This document shows positions 8,844 to 18,100 of a stretch of 64,000 nt of DNA, piece after piece. Every line of letters starts with the position of its first letter. Within the stretch, counting starts at the first letter, position 1. Under the pieces are notes generated by a model, which did not search any database, was not told where the DNA came from, and was given only the letters and a program-made list of their open reading frames with translations. The position numbers and the translations under genes are program-made. This stretch comes from Rhodococcus wratislaviensis (GTDB taxonomy: Bacteria > Actinomycetota > Actinomycetes > Mycobacteriales > Mycobacteriaceae). The DNA lies in NCBI RefSeq assembly GCF_900455735.1, contig NZ_UAUI01000001.1, positions 310,001 through 374,000 of the forward strand. The letters are read 5' to 3'.

Positions 8844-8936
8844 TTCCGGTCCTGTCCCCCGTGATTCCAGATCGGAATCGACTCGATTACACTCGCGCGC
8901 AGTGTAACTGAACCCGGCTCCCGCTGGTTTCGCCGG

Positions 8937-9302
8937 TCAGTAACTGAACGTGACCGCCCCTTCGTCGCCTATCCACTTCCACATCGGTACCGTCCCGGCG
9001 AGTTCGGCATTGGATACCAGCGCGTCCTTGTCGAGGTGCTTGGCCTCGAAGCAGATCGGGCACACCATGTAGATGCCGCCCGCGGTCTCGAATCGTGCTG
9101 CCAGATCGGGAAGCGGCGGACAACCTTCGCATGCCACGCCCTGAATAGTGCCGTCGAGCGCGAGCCGTACCGCTTCCTTCGTGAGAAACATCAGCGTCTC
9201 GCGCTGTTGTTCTGCCGCGCCGACCGCGACCAGAAACGCAACCGTCACCTTCTCGGCGTCCTCGAGACCGGTGGTGAGACTGACCACTGCTTTATTACTC
9301 AT
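8937..9302 (-). CDS. DsrE family protein
   Basis: A 121-residue DsrE/DsrF-like protein. The order VVSLTTGLEDAEKVTVAFLVA, FLTKEAVRLAL, CEGCPPL, CPICF and the C-terminal GTVPMWKWI is typical of actinobacterial DsrE-type sulfur-relay or peroxiredoxin-related proteins. Four Cys residues in two C-x-x-C pairs (CEGC and CPIC) could be redox-active. I start at the ATG at 9302; a frame extension to 9356 is not conserved in style. It stands alone and divergent from the hydrolase gene at 9434. Confidence 0.8.
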   Translation of the reverse strand: MSNKAVVSLTTGLEDAEKVTVAFLVAVGAAEQQRETLMFLTKEAVRLALDGTIQGVACEGCPPLPDLAARFETAGGIYMVCPICFEAKHLDKDALVSNAELAGTVPMWKWIGDEGAVTFSY

Positions 9303-9433
9303 GGATTCGAGTCTTCGCCGCGCGAGGACTGCCGACAAGGGGGCTCGTCGCGTCACAGGATTCGCGCGTCGAGATCGGTGGCGATTGTGTGTTTCGACCG
9401 CACCCGCAACGGATTCGCGCCTAACCTGAAGAG

Positions 9434-10351
9434 GTGTTCGAACAGCATCCGTTCCAGCCGGTTTCGATGCCGTTGTGCCTCGCAGTACGTCACGATCGCT
9501 CCACCGGCGCGTCCACCGGCGAACGTATCGGGATTCACCCGCGGATGTTGACTCGGATGGGAGCGGAGCCGCGTCAGCAGGCTCGTGTCAGCCACGGGGG
9601 AACGACCGCACTGTTCACGCTGATCCCGGACACCGATGTGGAAGAAGTCGACACCATCCGGATAACGGAGAGTGGCTGTCGTCGGCTCGGCGCGGCGCCG
9701 GGACAGACGGTGATCCTCGACTTTCGGTGCATCGACCCCGCCATGACCGAGAAAGAGGCCGAAATAGAGGGTGAGTTCATCGAGCGACTCGAAGACGACG
9801 GGCGACATCACCGTCTCGTGGTCCTGGCACCGCACGGTGGGGCCATCGAAACCCGAACGGATCAGCAGGCTGAGCAGGTCGTCGCTTCACTGGGATCACA
9901 CGACTCGACGCTGTGGGCGTGCAAAGGGTGGGGACCGATAGGCCACGCTTATCGGGCATGGCACATTTCCTCGACTGATCTCAGCGTCCACAGCTTTCCG
10001 CTCCTGCGTTCGCTGTCGGCGAGACGATTCCAGTGGGCGCTGTCGTTTCACGGCTACAGAGGAAACGACGTCCTCATCGGCGGACTCGCTCCCGCGCGGC
10101 TCAAGTCGGACCTCCGCAACGCGATCGCGAAGGCAGTCGACGGAAGCGGAATCCGCGTTCGCGTGGCCGACCCCGGAGAACGGTATTGCGGTGAATCCGC
10201 ATCCAACCTCGTCAACCGCCTGACTGCCGATGCGGCCGGCGGAATCCAGATCGAACAATCCCGACCCGCACGAATGCTGCACGGCCGAGCGATCGCTGCG
10301 GCTGTCAGCGAGGTCTACGACTCCTGGATCGCCGCCGACAATCGTCGGTGA
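9434..10351 (+). CDS. Poly-gamma-glutamate hydrolase family protein with extra N-terminal domain
   Basis: A 305-residue protein. Residues about 120-300 fit the gamma-PGA hydrolase family (PF05908): VLAPHGGAIETRTDQQAEQV, a Y-R-A-W-H-I-S-S-TDL strand and LSFHGYRGNDVLIGG, with the His and Glu residues that bind zinc in this fold. Residues 1-115 (HDRSTGASTGERIGIHP, VSHGGTTALFTLIPD) form an additional domain I do not recognise. The GTG at 9434 has no ribosome site, but TAACCT at 9422-9427 would place a transcription start on it, so it may be leaderless. A CapA-type protein at 13422 could be functionally linked. Confidence 0.75.
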   Translation: MFEQHPFQPVSMPLCLAVRHDRSTGASTGERIGIHPRMLTRMGAEPRQQARVSHGGTTALFTLIPDTDVEEVDTIRITESGCRRLGAAPGQTVILDFRCIDPAMTEKEAEIEGEFIERLEDDGRHHRLVVLAPHGGAIETRTDQQAEQVVASLGSHDSTLWACKGWGPIGHAYRAWHISSTDLSVHSFPLLRSLSARRFQWALSFHGYRGNDVLIGGLAPARLKSDLRNAIAKAVDGSGIRVRVADPGERYCGESASNLVNRLTADAAGGIQIEQSRPARMLHGRAIAAAVSEVYDSWIAADNRR

Positions 10352-10355
10352 GACA

Positions 10356-11624
10356 TCACGGGCCCGCAGGAGCCCAGCACGGGCCGTCCGGGGGCGGGGT
10401 GTGCTCGTATCCCGGATAGCACGGCAGCACCTGCGGGGCAGGCGCGGGCGCGGGTGCAGGGGCAGGCACGGGTGCCGGTGCATTCGCCGGTGGCGAGCCG
10501 GGCGGGAGACACGGACCGTCCGGGGGCGGGGTGTGCTCGTAACCCGGATAGCACGGCAGCACCTGCGGAGCGGACGCTGCCGGAGGCGGTGCGGGTAGCG
10601 GCGCTATCGGTGGTGATTGCGGTGCCGGCGTCGGTGAAGGTGGGACCTCCTCTCGAACGGGAGCCTCCGCGACCGGCGCCTGAGTCGGTGGTGGTGCTTG
10701 CACCGGCGGCACCTGCTCGGCAGCGGTCGGGTTCGTCATGGCGGTCGGTGACGACGACGGCGAAGCCGGTCCGGCCGCGCCCGAGGACGGCGTGGGCACG
10801 GCGACGTCGGGCGATGACGCTCCCGACCCGATGATCACACCGCCGACGATTGCGGCAGCGATGATCGCGGCGAGCGCAAGTCCGGCGACGACGAGACGGC
10901 GATTCCGGACGATCGGTGGGGTCGCGGGAGTGGTATCGGCGGCAGGCTGCGGTGGTGGCGCCGCGAGACGAGCGGCAGCGGCCAGCTCGCCCGCAGTCCG
11001 ATAGCGCCGCGCGGGGTCGACCGCCGTTCCGCGTGCGATCACGGCGGCCATGCCGACGGGCGGCGTCGGGATCGCCGATGTCGGGAACACCTCGCCGGTG
11101 AGGCACTCGTACAACACGCAGGTCAGGCCGTAGACGCCCGACGCGGCGCCGAGGATCATCGGGAGCCCGACATCGGTGAGCTGGATCAGTCCCCCGTCCT
11201 GCACGACGACGTTCGCCGACGACACTTCCTGCTCGACCAGCCCGGCCGCGCGCACTGCCTCCAGCGCCGACGCCAGCTGCTCGACAACGCCGACCGCGCG
11301 TGATATCTCCATCGGCCCAGTGGTCGCGAGGATCGTCCGCAGGTTCGTGCCCTGGGTCGTCGGCGTTGCGAGAAAGAGTCGGTTGCCAATCTGCCCGAAG
11401 TCGTGGATCGGTACCACGTGCGGGTTCCGGATGTGCGCCGCGATGCCGGCTTCCCGTTCGAACCGATCGCAGAATTCGTCGTCCTCGGAAGCGTCCGGCG
11501 GCAGTGCCCGCACCACGACGCGACGGAACGTGACCGTGTCGAACGCCGCCCACACCTCGCCGCTCACATCGACCGTCAGCGGACGGTCCAGCCGGTACTT
11601 GCCGAACAGCGTTCCCACTTGCAT
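10356..11624 (-). CDS. Membrane-anchored Ser/Thr pseudokinase with Pro-rich extracellular tail
   Basis: A 422-residue protein: kinase-like domain (1-220), membrane segment (about 243-265), Pro/Ala-rich tail (270-422). The kinase fold is recognisable but catalytic residues are missing: the VAIK Lys is Arg39, HRD is replaced by E131-Q-E133, and DFG is D151-V-G153; the catalytic-loop Asn138 remains. It is therefore probably a scaffold or sensor. The tail holds two copies of a 20-residue unit around CYPGYEHTPPPDGPC, separated by an Ala-Pro repeat. I prefer the ATG at 11624, six bases after GGAGA, over the GTG at 11630. Confidence 0.85.
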   Translation of the reverse strand: MQVGTLFGKYRLDRPLTVDVSGEVWAAFDTVTFRRVVVRALPPDASEDDEFCDRFEREAGIAAHIRNPHVVPIHDFGQIGNRLFLATPTTQGTNLRTILATTGPMEISRAVGVVEQLASALEAVRAAGLVEQEVSSANVVVQDGGLIQLTDVGLPMILGAASGVYGLTCVLYECLTGEVFPTSAIPTPPVGMAAVIARGTAVDPARRYRTAGELAAAARLAAPPPQPAADTTPATPPIVRNRRLVVAGLALAAIIAAAIVGGVIIGSGASSPDVAVPTPSSGAAGPASPSSSPTAMTNPTAAEQVPPVQAPPPTQAPVAEAPVREEVPPSPTPAPQSPPIAPLPAPPPAASAPQVLPCYPGYEHTPPPDGPCLPPGSPPANAPAPVPAPAPAPAPAPQVLPCYPGYEHTPPPDGPCWAPAGP

Positions 11625-11789
11625 TGCCACTCTCCGCGCTCGAATCGGCCGCGTCTGCGGAACTGTGCACCCGAAATTCTATGCCGTGGCGGCCATAGGG
11701 TCTCGTTGGAGCCCAGTAGTGTCCTCGTATGCGCAGAACGCACCTAGGCTTGCCCCGGTCCGGGGCCGCCCCGACTCAGGAGAAACCTG

Positions 11790-11978
11790 ATGCGTACTGC
11801 ATTCTGCAATGCCCTCTTTTCCGTGTTCGATCACCGGATCTGTTGTAGGCGGATTCCCGAATGGACCGCGCACGTCGGTCAGCCGTGGGACACCTACGAC
11901 GTTGCACCGTGGAATCTGTACAACGCGATCTGGCGGATCCAGCACTGGATTCGCAGCGGCGTCGACGCTGATCGGTGA
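11790..11978 (+). CDS. Hypothetical Trp/Cys-rich small protein, 62 aa
   Basis: The frame begins at an ATG with a good ribosome site (AGGAGAA, 6 bases upstream). The peptide has six Trp-containing positions in its second half (WTAHVGQPW, APWNLYNAIWRIQHWIR) and Cys residues at 6, 18 and 19. No family is recognised. It sits divergently from the pseudokinase gene and just before the decayed oxidoreductase region, so it may be a genuine orphan or a remnant. Confidence 0.45.
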   Translation: MRTAFCNALFSVFDHRICCRRIPEWTAHVGQPWDTYDVAPWNLYNAIWRIQHWIRSGVDADR

Positions 11979-12001
11979 CCTTGTCCCGCTCTTCGGCGGC
12001 G

Positions 12002-13074
12002 TCAGATTTCTACTCGGGCGCCGCCCGGGGCGGGGTGCCACACGTTCTGACGCAGGACTCGCAGGAGGGTCCCTGGGCTCATCAGCCGCTCGGGACGATC
12101 GACCAGGGCGGCGACGCGGATGAAGGCGGTAGCGAGCACGGGATCGTGCTCGGCAGCTTCGTGTAGGCGCAGGATGTAGGCATTGCCGAGCCGCATCTTC
12201 GGGCTGCGGTTTCCCATCACTTCCGGGAAAGCCAAGTCCCGCCGACGGACATCTCCCACGGAACGTCGATCACCTTCGCGACATCGCGAAAGAAACCGCG
12301 TGCGTGTGGCTCGGTGCCTCACTGCAGGTGACGGTGCAGTGTGAGCGCCTCGAGCGCCGCGACGATCATCCCCTGCGCATAGATCGGGTTGAAGCTGCAC
12401 AGGCCGTCCCCCGTCACGAGGAAGCCGGCTGGGAGGATCGACAGTCGTTCGTACCGTCTGCGGACGCTCGCCGGAAACCGGAAGGTCCGGGCTTGCTCGA
12501 GCGGTTCTGCGTCCCGGATCACCTCGAAGAGGTCGGGGATCCGCAGGGACCTGGCAAAGTCGAGGTAGCCGTCCGGATCGGCTGGCGGATAATCGCCGAG
12601 CATCCCCATCAGCGTCACCAGGAAGCGGTTTCCCTCGAGCAGCTGTAGCGCGCCCCCTCGCGGAGAATCGGGTGTCGGACCGATCACGATCCCTCGGTCG
12701 TCTCCCAACCCCGGCGCCGGGGCGCGGTAGATGCGGGTAGCGTAGCCGAGGCCGACGTGCACCCTGTCCTCGTCCGGGCGTCCGAAGCCGAGATCCGCCA
12801 ACCACATTGGGGCACGCGAGCCCCGTCCGGTCGCGTCCACCACCAGGTCGGCGTCGAGGATCTCCTCGGTACTGCCGTCGGCCCGCCGGAGAACGCGGGC
12901 TCCGGTGACGCGAAGGCGGTCGGGCGTCGTGGTGATGCCCGCGGCATCGCAGCGATCCACGATGGTGACCCCTTCCAGTTCGCCCACCCGGGCACGCACG
13001 TAGCCCTCCAAGAATGGTCGGCTGGCGCTCACGACGGTCATTCCGCTCACCGGCTGCGGAAAATCGGTGCCCAC
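12002..13074 (-). pseudogene. Remnant of an FAD-dependent oxidoreductase (hydroxylase-like)
   Basis: Residues in frame from 13074 to 12319 ([55 protein letters not shown]) are the middle and late part of a FAD-binding monooxygenase; the N-terminal Rossmann GxGxxG part is absent. After a stop at 12319-12321 the homologous sequence resumes in a second frame (GFFRDVAKVIDVPWEMSVGG) and, after about 12240, in a third frame (DLAFPEVMGN to ARVEI, stop at 12002). Two single-base indels plus loss of the 5' end make this a decayed gene. Confidence 0.8.
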
Positions 13075-13359
13075 TTAGGCATCGCGCCCGTCGAGCCGGG
13101 CGACCGACGCGCCCGTTTCCGCCGCGATCTCCGCGAACTCGCCCAGCAACGTGGTCTTCCCGATCCCTCCGGGGCCGTGCAGGAACAGCACGGACAACTG
13201 CGGATCGGCCGACTCCAGTCCGGCCCGAACCAATTCGCGCTCGACCCGGCGCCCGACGATGGTCCGCCTGCGCCTCGAATTCAGGACGTCTCCGAGCGGT
13301 ATCGAGGACTGTGCTGTGCCCTCCATACGTCCAATCCAGAAGCAGTGCCCTTCCGACAA
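13075..13359 (-). pseudogene. Truncated AAA-type ATPase, N-terminal fragment
   Basis: The 94-residue frame ends in a P-loop domain start: RRTIVGRRVERELVRAGLE, then LSVLFLHGPGGIGKTTLL and ARLDGRDA before a TAA at 13075. Proteins beginning this way are normally large (LuxR/AAA regulators of several hundred residues), so only the first 90 or so residues remain. The stop falls directly at the junction with the oxidoreductase remnant, suggesting that one deletion removed the rest of this gene and the start of the next. Confidence 0.65.
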
Positions 13360-13421
13360 AACCTTGGTGGGATCCGCTCACGGTGTGCGCTGCGCACCCC
13401 GCTGCGGCACACACCCGCCAC

Positions 13422-14537
13422 TTACCAGTTCGCGTGCCTCGCGCGGGCGACGAGGACGTCGTCGCCTGCATCGATGCGGGTGCCGAAGCCGCGGCTGATC
13501 CCGTCGAGAACCCGCCGTAGCCATTCGGTGTCACGTGTCGACGCGCGTTGCAGTCGCATCTGCCGGGAACTCATCGGCACCATTCGCAGCTCGCACAGTT
13601 CGTGGGTGCGCGCGTCGAGGGTCACCAGGTAGAGCAGCCGCAGATCGTCGCGGTAGCCCTCGTGTCCCCCGATGCCCTCGTAGTCGTTGATCAGGTCACC
13701 GCAGCCGTACAAGATCGGATGGCCACGGTAGATCTCGACCGGGCGCGGGTGATGCGACGAGTGCCCGAAGACCACGTCGACGCCACCGTCGACGAGCCGA
13801 TGCGCGAATTCGACATGCGCGTCCGGCACGTCGTAGCCCCAGTTCGAACCCCAGTGCAGAGAGACCACCACCACGTCCGTGTTCCGTCGTATCAGCCGCG
13901 TCCGGTCGAGCACACGGTCCGCCTCGGCGCCGGTGGGCTCCGAAAGGAACGCGACACCAGGCCGGCCCCGGCGGGCCGCCCCGCGCGGCGAGACTCCGCT
14001 CGACGTCATCCCTGCCGCCCAGATCAGCAGCCGACGACCCGCCCCGGCCTCCACGACCACGGGACACCACGCCTGCGCCACGGTGCGCCCCGCTCCGACG
14101 GTCCGCACGCCGTTGCGGGCCAGCGCGTCGAGGGTCTCCACGAGCCCATCGGCACCGAAGTCGAGTAGGTGATTGTTCGCCAGCACGCAGACGTCGATCC
14201 GCGCAGCGGTGAGCACCCCGAGGTTCGACGGATGCATTCTGTAGTTGATTCCCTTGGAGGCGAAGCGGGCACACGTGGTGACGGTCGTTTCGAGATTGAT
14301 CACGCGCGCGTCGGGCTCGGCCGTGTCGAGGACGGGCAACGCCTCACCCCACGGCCACCCGAACCCGACGGGGCCGCGGATCGAGCCATTTCGCTTCTCC
14401 GCCAACGCCACGTACTCGCGGGCGTCGTGGACGCAGCGCTCCCTCAACTCCGGGTCGCCGGGAAAGGGGAGGATCTGGTCGACTCCCCTACCGGTCATCA
14501 CGTCGCCGGCGAGGAACATCGTGATGGTGTCGGACAT
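13422..14537 (-). CDS. CapA family protein (PGA_cap metallophosphatase-like)
   Basis: A 371-residue protein of the PGA_cap/CapA family. It has the calcineurin-like hallmarks MFLAGDVMTGRGVD (start), VINLETTVT, VLANNHLLDFG, VVVSLHWGSNWG and DVVFGHSSHHPRPVE. The family includes the CapA/PgsA component of poly-gamma-glutamate capsule synthesis, although many members have no proven role. There is no signal peptide or anchor here, unlike CapA proper. The ATG at 14537 has AAGGA five bases upstream; a longer frame to 14573 is less likely. No capB or capC lies nearby. Confidence 0.85.
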   Translation of the reverse strand: MSDTITMFLAGDVMTGRGVDQILPFPGDPELRERCVHDAREYVALAEKRNGSIRGPVGFGWPWGEALPVLDTAEPDARVINLETTVTTCARFASKGINYRMHPSNLGVLTAARIDVCVLANNHLLDFGADGLVETLDALARNGVRTVGAGRTVAQAWCPVVVEAGAGRRLLIWAAGMTSSGVSPRGAARRGRPGVAFLSEPTGAEADRVLDRTRLIRRNTDVVVVSLHWGSNWGYDVPDAHVEFAHRLVDGGVDVVFGHSSHHPRPVEIYRGHPILYGCGDLINDYEGIGGHEGYRDDLRLLYLVTLDARTHELCELRMVPMSSRQMRLQRASTRDTEWLRRVLDGISRGFGTRIDAGDDVLVARARHANW

Positions 14538-14626
14538 CGAAATCCTTTGCGACAGCACAAGTGCCGGGAACATACTCGGCGACCGACATCACGGCTCGGA
14601 GAATGCACCCGCCGCTCGCACCGTCA

Positions 14627-15016
14627 TCAGGCTCGCGCGCCGGCTCTGTCGAGCTGGGAGACCCGTTGCGGGCTCAACTCGAGGATGACGCCGATATCAC
14701 GCACCGAGAGACCCGATCGGCGCAGATGCGCGACCGCGGCCCGCGAGGCACGCGCTGCACATTCCTGCGCGTGGGCGGCGGACTCGACCTGCAAGTGGGC
14801 CGCTCGAGCCTCCATGAGCGCCGCCGAATCCCCGATCTCGTAGTCGAGGATCACCTCGACGTCCTCGGCCGGCACATCCTCGACCAGATGCACGGCATCC
14901 GCCACCATGGCAGAAACCTGATCGAGCCGCCGCGCCTGAGTGACAGCCGCCTCGACTCCTGGAACCTCCACCACCCACCAGCCGCCACGACGGGTGGCCT
15001 TCGCCGTCACCTTCAT
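14627..15016 (-). CDS. HicB-like protein with C-terminal helix-turn-helix
   Basis: A 129-residue protein. The N-terminal half starts MKVTAKATRRGGWWVVEVPGV, then TQARRLDQVSAMVADAV and VEVILDY, the beta-alpha-beta layout of HicB-type antitoxins. The C-terminus (LRRSGLSVRDIGVILELSPQRVSQL) is a helix-turn-helix. No HicA toxin frame is evident on either side, so it is either an orphan antitoxin or a stand-alone regulator. I chose the ATG at 15016 because the fold starts there. Confidence 0.7.
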   Translation of the reverse strand: MKVTAKATRRGGWWVVEVPGVEAAVTQARRLDQVSAMVADAVHLVEDVPAEDVEVILDYEIGDSAALMEARAAHLQVESAAHAQECAARASRAAVAHLRRSGLSVRDIGVILELSPQRVSQLDRAGARA

Positions 15017-15159
15017 CACGAACCACTTCCTGCCCGGGTCGCACCTCATCCGAAACCCGCCCCCTCCAACGACAAGTCTAGTCCCCCTCTACTGAGCACA
15101 ACTACACGGACAGAAGACATTCGGAAAATCGACCCATCGACACCCGGCACCCGGCGCTC

Positions 15160-18100
15160 TCACCAAAAATCTAGTGCCTGGGCGGTCGCGGTGGACTCCG
15201 CGTGGGTGGGCCGTAGTGCGCCGCCGATGGCGTAGACGGTGTGACCGACCGTCGCAACGGACATGCCGTGAGCCCCCGTGGGCATGGGCGGCAATGGTGA
15301 CCAGGTCCCCGAGGCGACGTCGTAGGCCTCGACCGTCGACAGCACCTTGGTCGGTTGTTCACCACCGACCGCGACGATGCGGCCGTCGATGAACGCCGCA
15401 CCGAGCCCACCGCGAGGGGTCGGCATGTCAGGCAACGTCGTCCACGTTCCCGCGGCGGGGTCGTAGCGTTCGACCGCGGCGGTGTTCTGATCCGATGCCA
15501 GATCCCGCCCGCCGATCGCATAGAAGTAGGTCCCGTCCGACACCCCGGCCAGATGCTCCCGTGACGTGGGGATGTCCGAGACGGTCGTCCACTTCGTGCC
15601 GTCGAACACTTCGGTCGTCGGCACCAGTGCGCCGTTCGCCTGCCCTCCGGCCACCACGATCCTGTCGCCCACCACCGCTGCGGCACCAGCGGACCGGGGC
15701 TCGTTCAGTGGGGGCAGATCCACCCACTTGCCGTTCCGCAGCGCGAGCACCCGGTCGGACGTCGTCCCGCTGAGATTCGGGCCTTTCGGCACCCAGCCGC
15801 CGAGGACCACCAACTCGCCCCCGTACTCGACGGCCATTGCATGATTGAGGGGAACCGGAAGGTCGGGGCCCGCCTTCCAGGTGTCGATGGCGGGGTCGTT
15901 CCCCTCGACCTTCGGGGTCGACCCCGCATTGTCGAGTCCGCCGAGCACCCAGATCGTGCCGTCCGCGACGGCGGTCGCCGTCTGCTGACGAGCGATCGGC
16001 GCGTCCTTCAGCGGACGCCACGCCGGCGCCCATTGGGTCTTGCGGGGCGCGATCCGCAGGGCCTCGGAAACAGCGGTCGATTCGGCGTGCGTCGGTTTGA
16101 TGCCGCCGCCGACGGCATACACCGTGTTGCCGACCGCGCCGACCGCCATCCCGTGCCGCGGCGTGCGCAGGGCCGGCAATTCCGACCACGTCCCGGCCAC
16201 CACGTCGTAGGCCTCGACCGTCGACAGCACGCGAGTCGGTTCTTCACCACCGACCGCGACGATGCGGCCGTCGATGAACACCGCACCGAGCCCACCGCGA
16301 GGAGTGGGCATGGCCGGCAACGTTGTCCACGTTCCCGCGGCGGGATCGAACCGTTCGACCGCGGCGGTGTTCTGGTCCGACGCCAGATCCCGCCCACCGA
16401 TCGCATAGAAATACGTCCCGTCCGACACCCCGGCCAGATGCTCCCGTGGCGTGGGGACAGGCGCGACGGTCGTCCAATTCGTGCCGTCGAACACCTCGGT
16501 CGTCGCCACCAGTTGACCGTTCGCCTGTCCCCCGGTGACCACGATCTTGTCGCCGACCACGGCCGCGGCCCCAGCCGCCCGCGGTGCGTTCAGCGGCGGC
16601 AGGTCCACCCACCCGCCGTCGCGCATGGCCATCACCCGATCGGAGTCGACCGCGGTCAGGTTCTGACCTTCCGCTTTCCAACCGCCGATCAGTACGGGTT
16701 CGTCGTTGTAGGTGACAGCCATCGCATGATTGAGCGGGACCGGAAGGTCGGGGCCGGCCTTCCAGGTGTCGATGGCCGGGTCATAGCCCTCCTGCTGGGC
16801 GGAGACGCCGTTGTCGTCCAACCCTCCGAACACCCAGATCGTCCCGTCCGCGACTGTCGTTGCCGTCTGCTGGCGGGCAACACGGGCATCCTTGACCGGT
16901 CGCCACGCCGCAGTCGGGTCGACGGCAGGAGACGCGCCGGCGTCCTGGACGGTAGGTCGTGCGGTGCCTGGGCCGGGGGTTTCTCGAAGCACGAGGTAGC
17001 CGCCGCCGGCCAGCACCAGCGCGACGACCAGTGCCAGGACGGTCAGGACCGCGCGCCGACCTGTGCGGGACTCTCCGATGCTGCCCGATTCTCCGGTCGG
17101 CGGCCAGGGCGGCGGGCCATTCGGCGGCCAGAACGGCGGTCCCGACGGATGAGAATCCGGCTGGAGCTGCTGGGTCGGTTCGCCCCACGGACGCTGACCG
17201 CTGTCCGAACCTTCGTATTGGATTCGACGGTATCCATCGGCACCGGAATCCGACGGGCGCTCCTCGGTCGCCTGCGCGGCCTCCAGGGGTGCCAGCGCCA
17301 TCGCGTCCGAACGCAAACCGATGTGTTGCTGAGCAGCTTGGAGTTCGTGTCCGAACTCCTCGGCAGACGCCGGCCGGGCAGCGGGATTCGTCGCCATCGC
17401 CCTCTCGATCACAGCGCACACGCCGTCCGGGATGCCCTGTGCGCGCATGTCCGGCACCGGCTGGCTGCTGATCCTCACGAACTGCGCAACGAGCTCCTCA
17501 CCGGTCTTCCGTTCGAACGCCGCCCTCCCCGCGATCAGCGAGAAGATCGTCGCGCCCAATCCGTAGACGTCGGATCTCGCCGTCGGCGATTCCCCGTTGA
17601 GCACTTCCGGCGCGGTGAACGCCAGTGACCCGGTAAACCCGCCGGTGGCCGTTTCGTACCCGCCGGCGATGTGCGCGATACCGAAATCGGTGAGCTGCGG
17701 CTCGCCGTAGTCGGTGAGAAGGATGTTCGCGGGTTTGATGTCGCGATGCAGCGTGCCGGTCCGGTGCGCCGTCTCCAGAGCTCCCGCCAACTTCACCCCG
17801 ATGCTGATCGCCTCCGGCCAGGGCAACGGACCTTCTCGGCGTATCTGGACCGCCAGCGAATCGCGCGGGTGATAGTGCATGACGATGTACGGGCGACCGG
17901 CGTCGGTCACGCCTACCTGCAGTATGTTGACGATGTTCGGGTGGCCGGAGAGCCCACCCATCGCGTAACCCTCCCGCAGGAAACGCTCACGATTCTCCGG
18001 GTCCAGGTCCGACGTCAGGACCTTGATCGCCACGATTCGACCCAGCGAACGCTGCAGACAGCGGTACACCACACCGAAGCCGCCCCGGCCCACCTCCTCG

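Noticed and set aside
10381..10570. Direct DNA repeats considered as CRISPR or satellite repeats
   Set aside because: They encode the repeated Cys-Pro-rich unit in frame in the pseudokinase tail; there are only two copies and no spacer structure.
15160..16910. Long direct repeats considered as a mobile element or assembly duplication
   Set aside because: The copies are in frame, diverged at many codons and together form two complete Kelch propellers; no transposase or terminal repeats are present.
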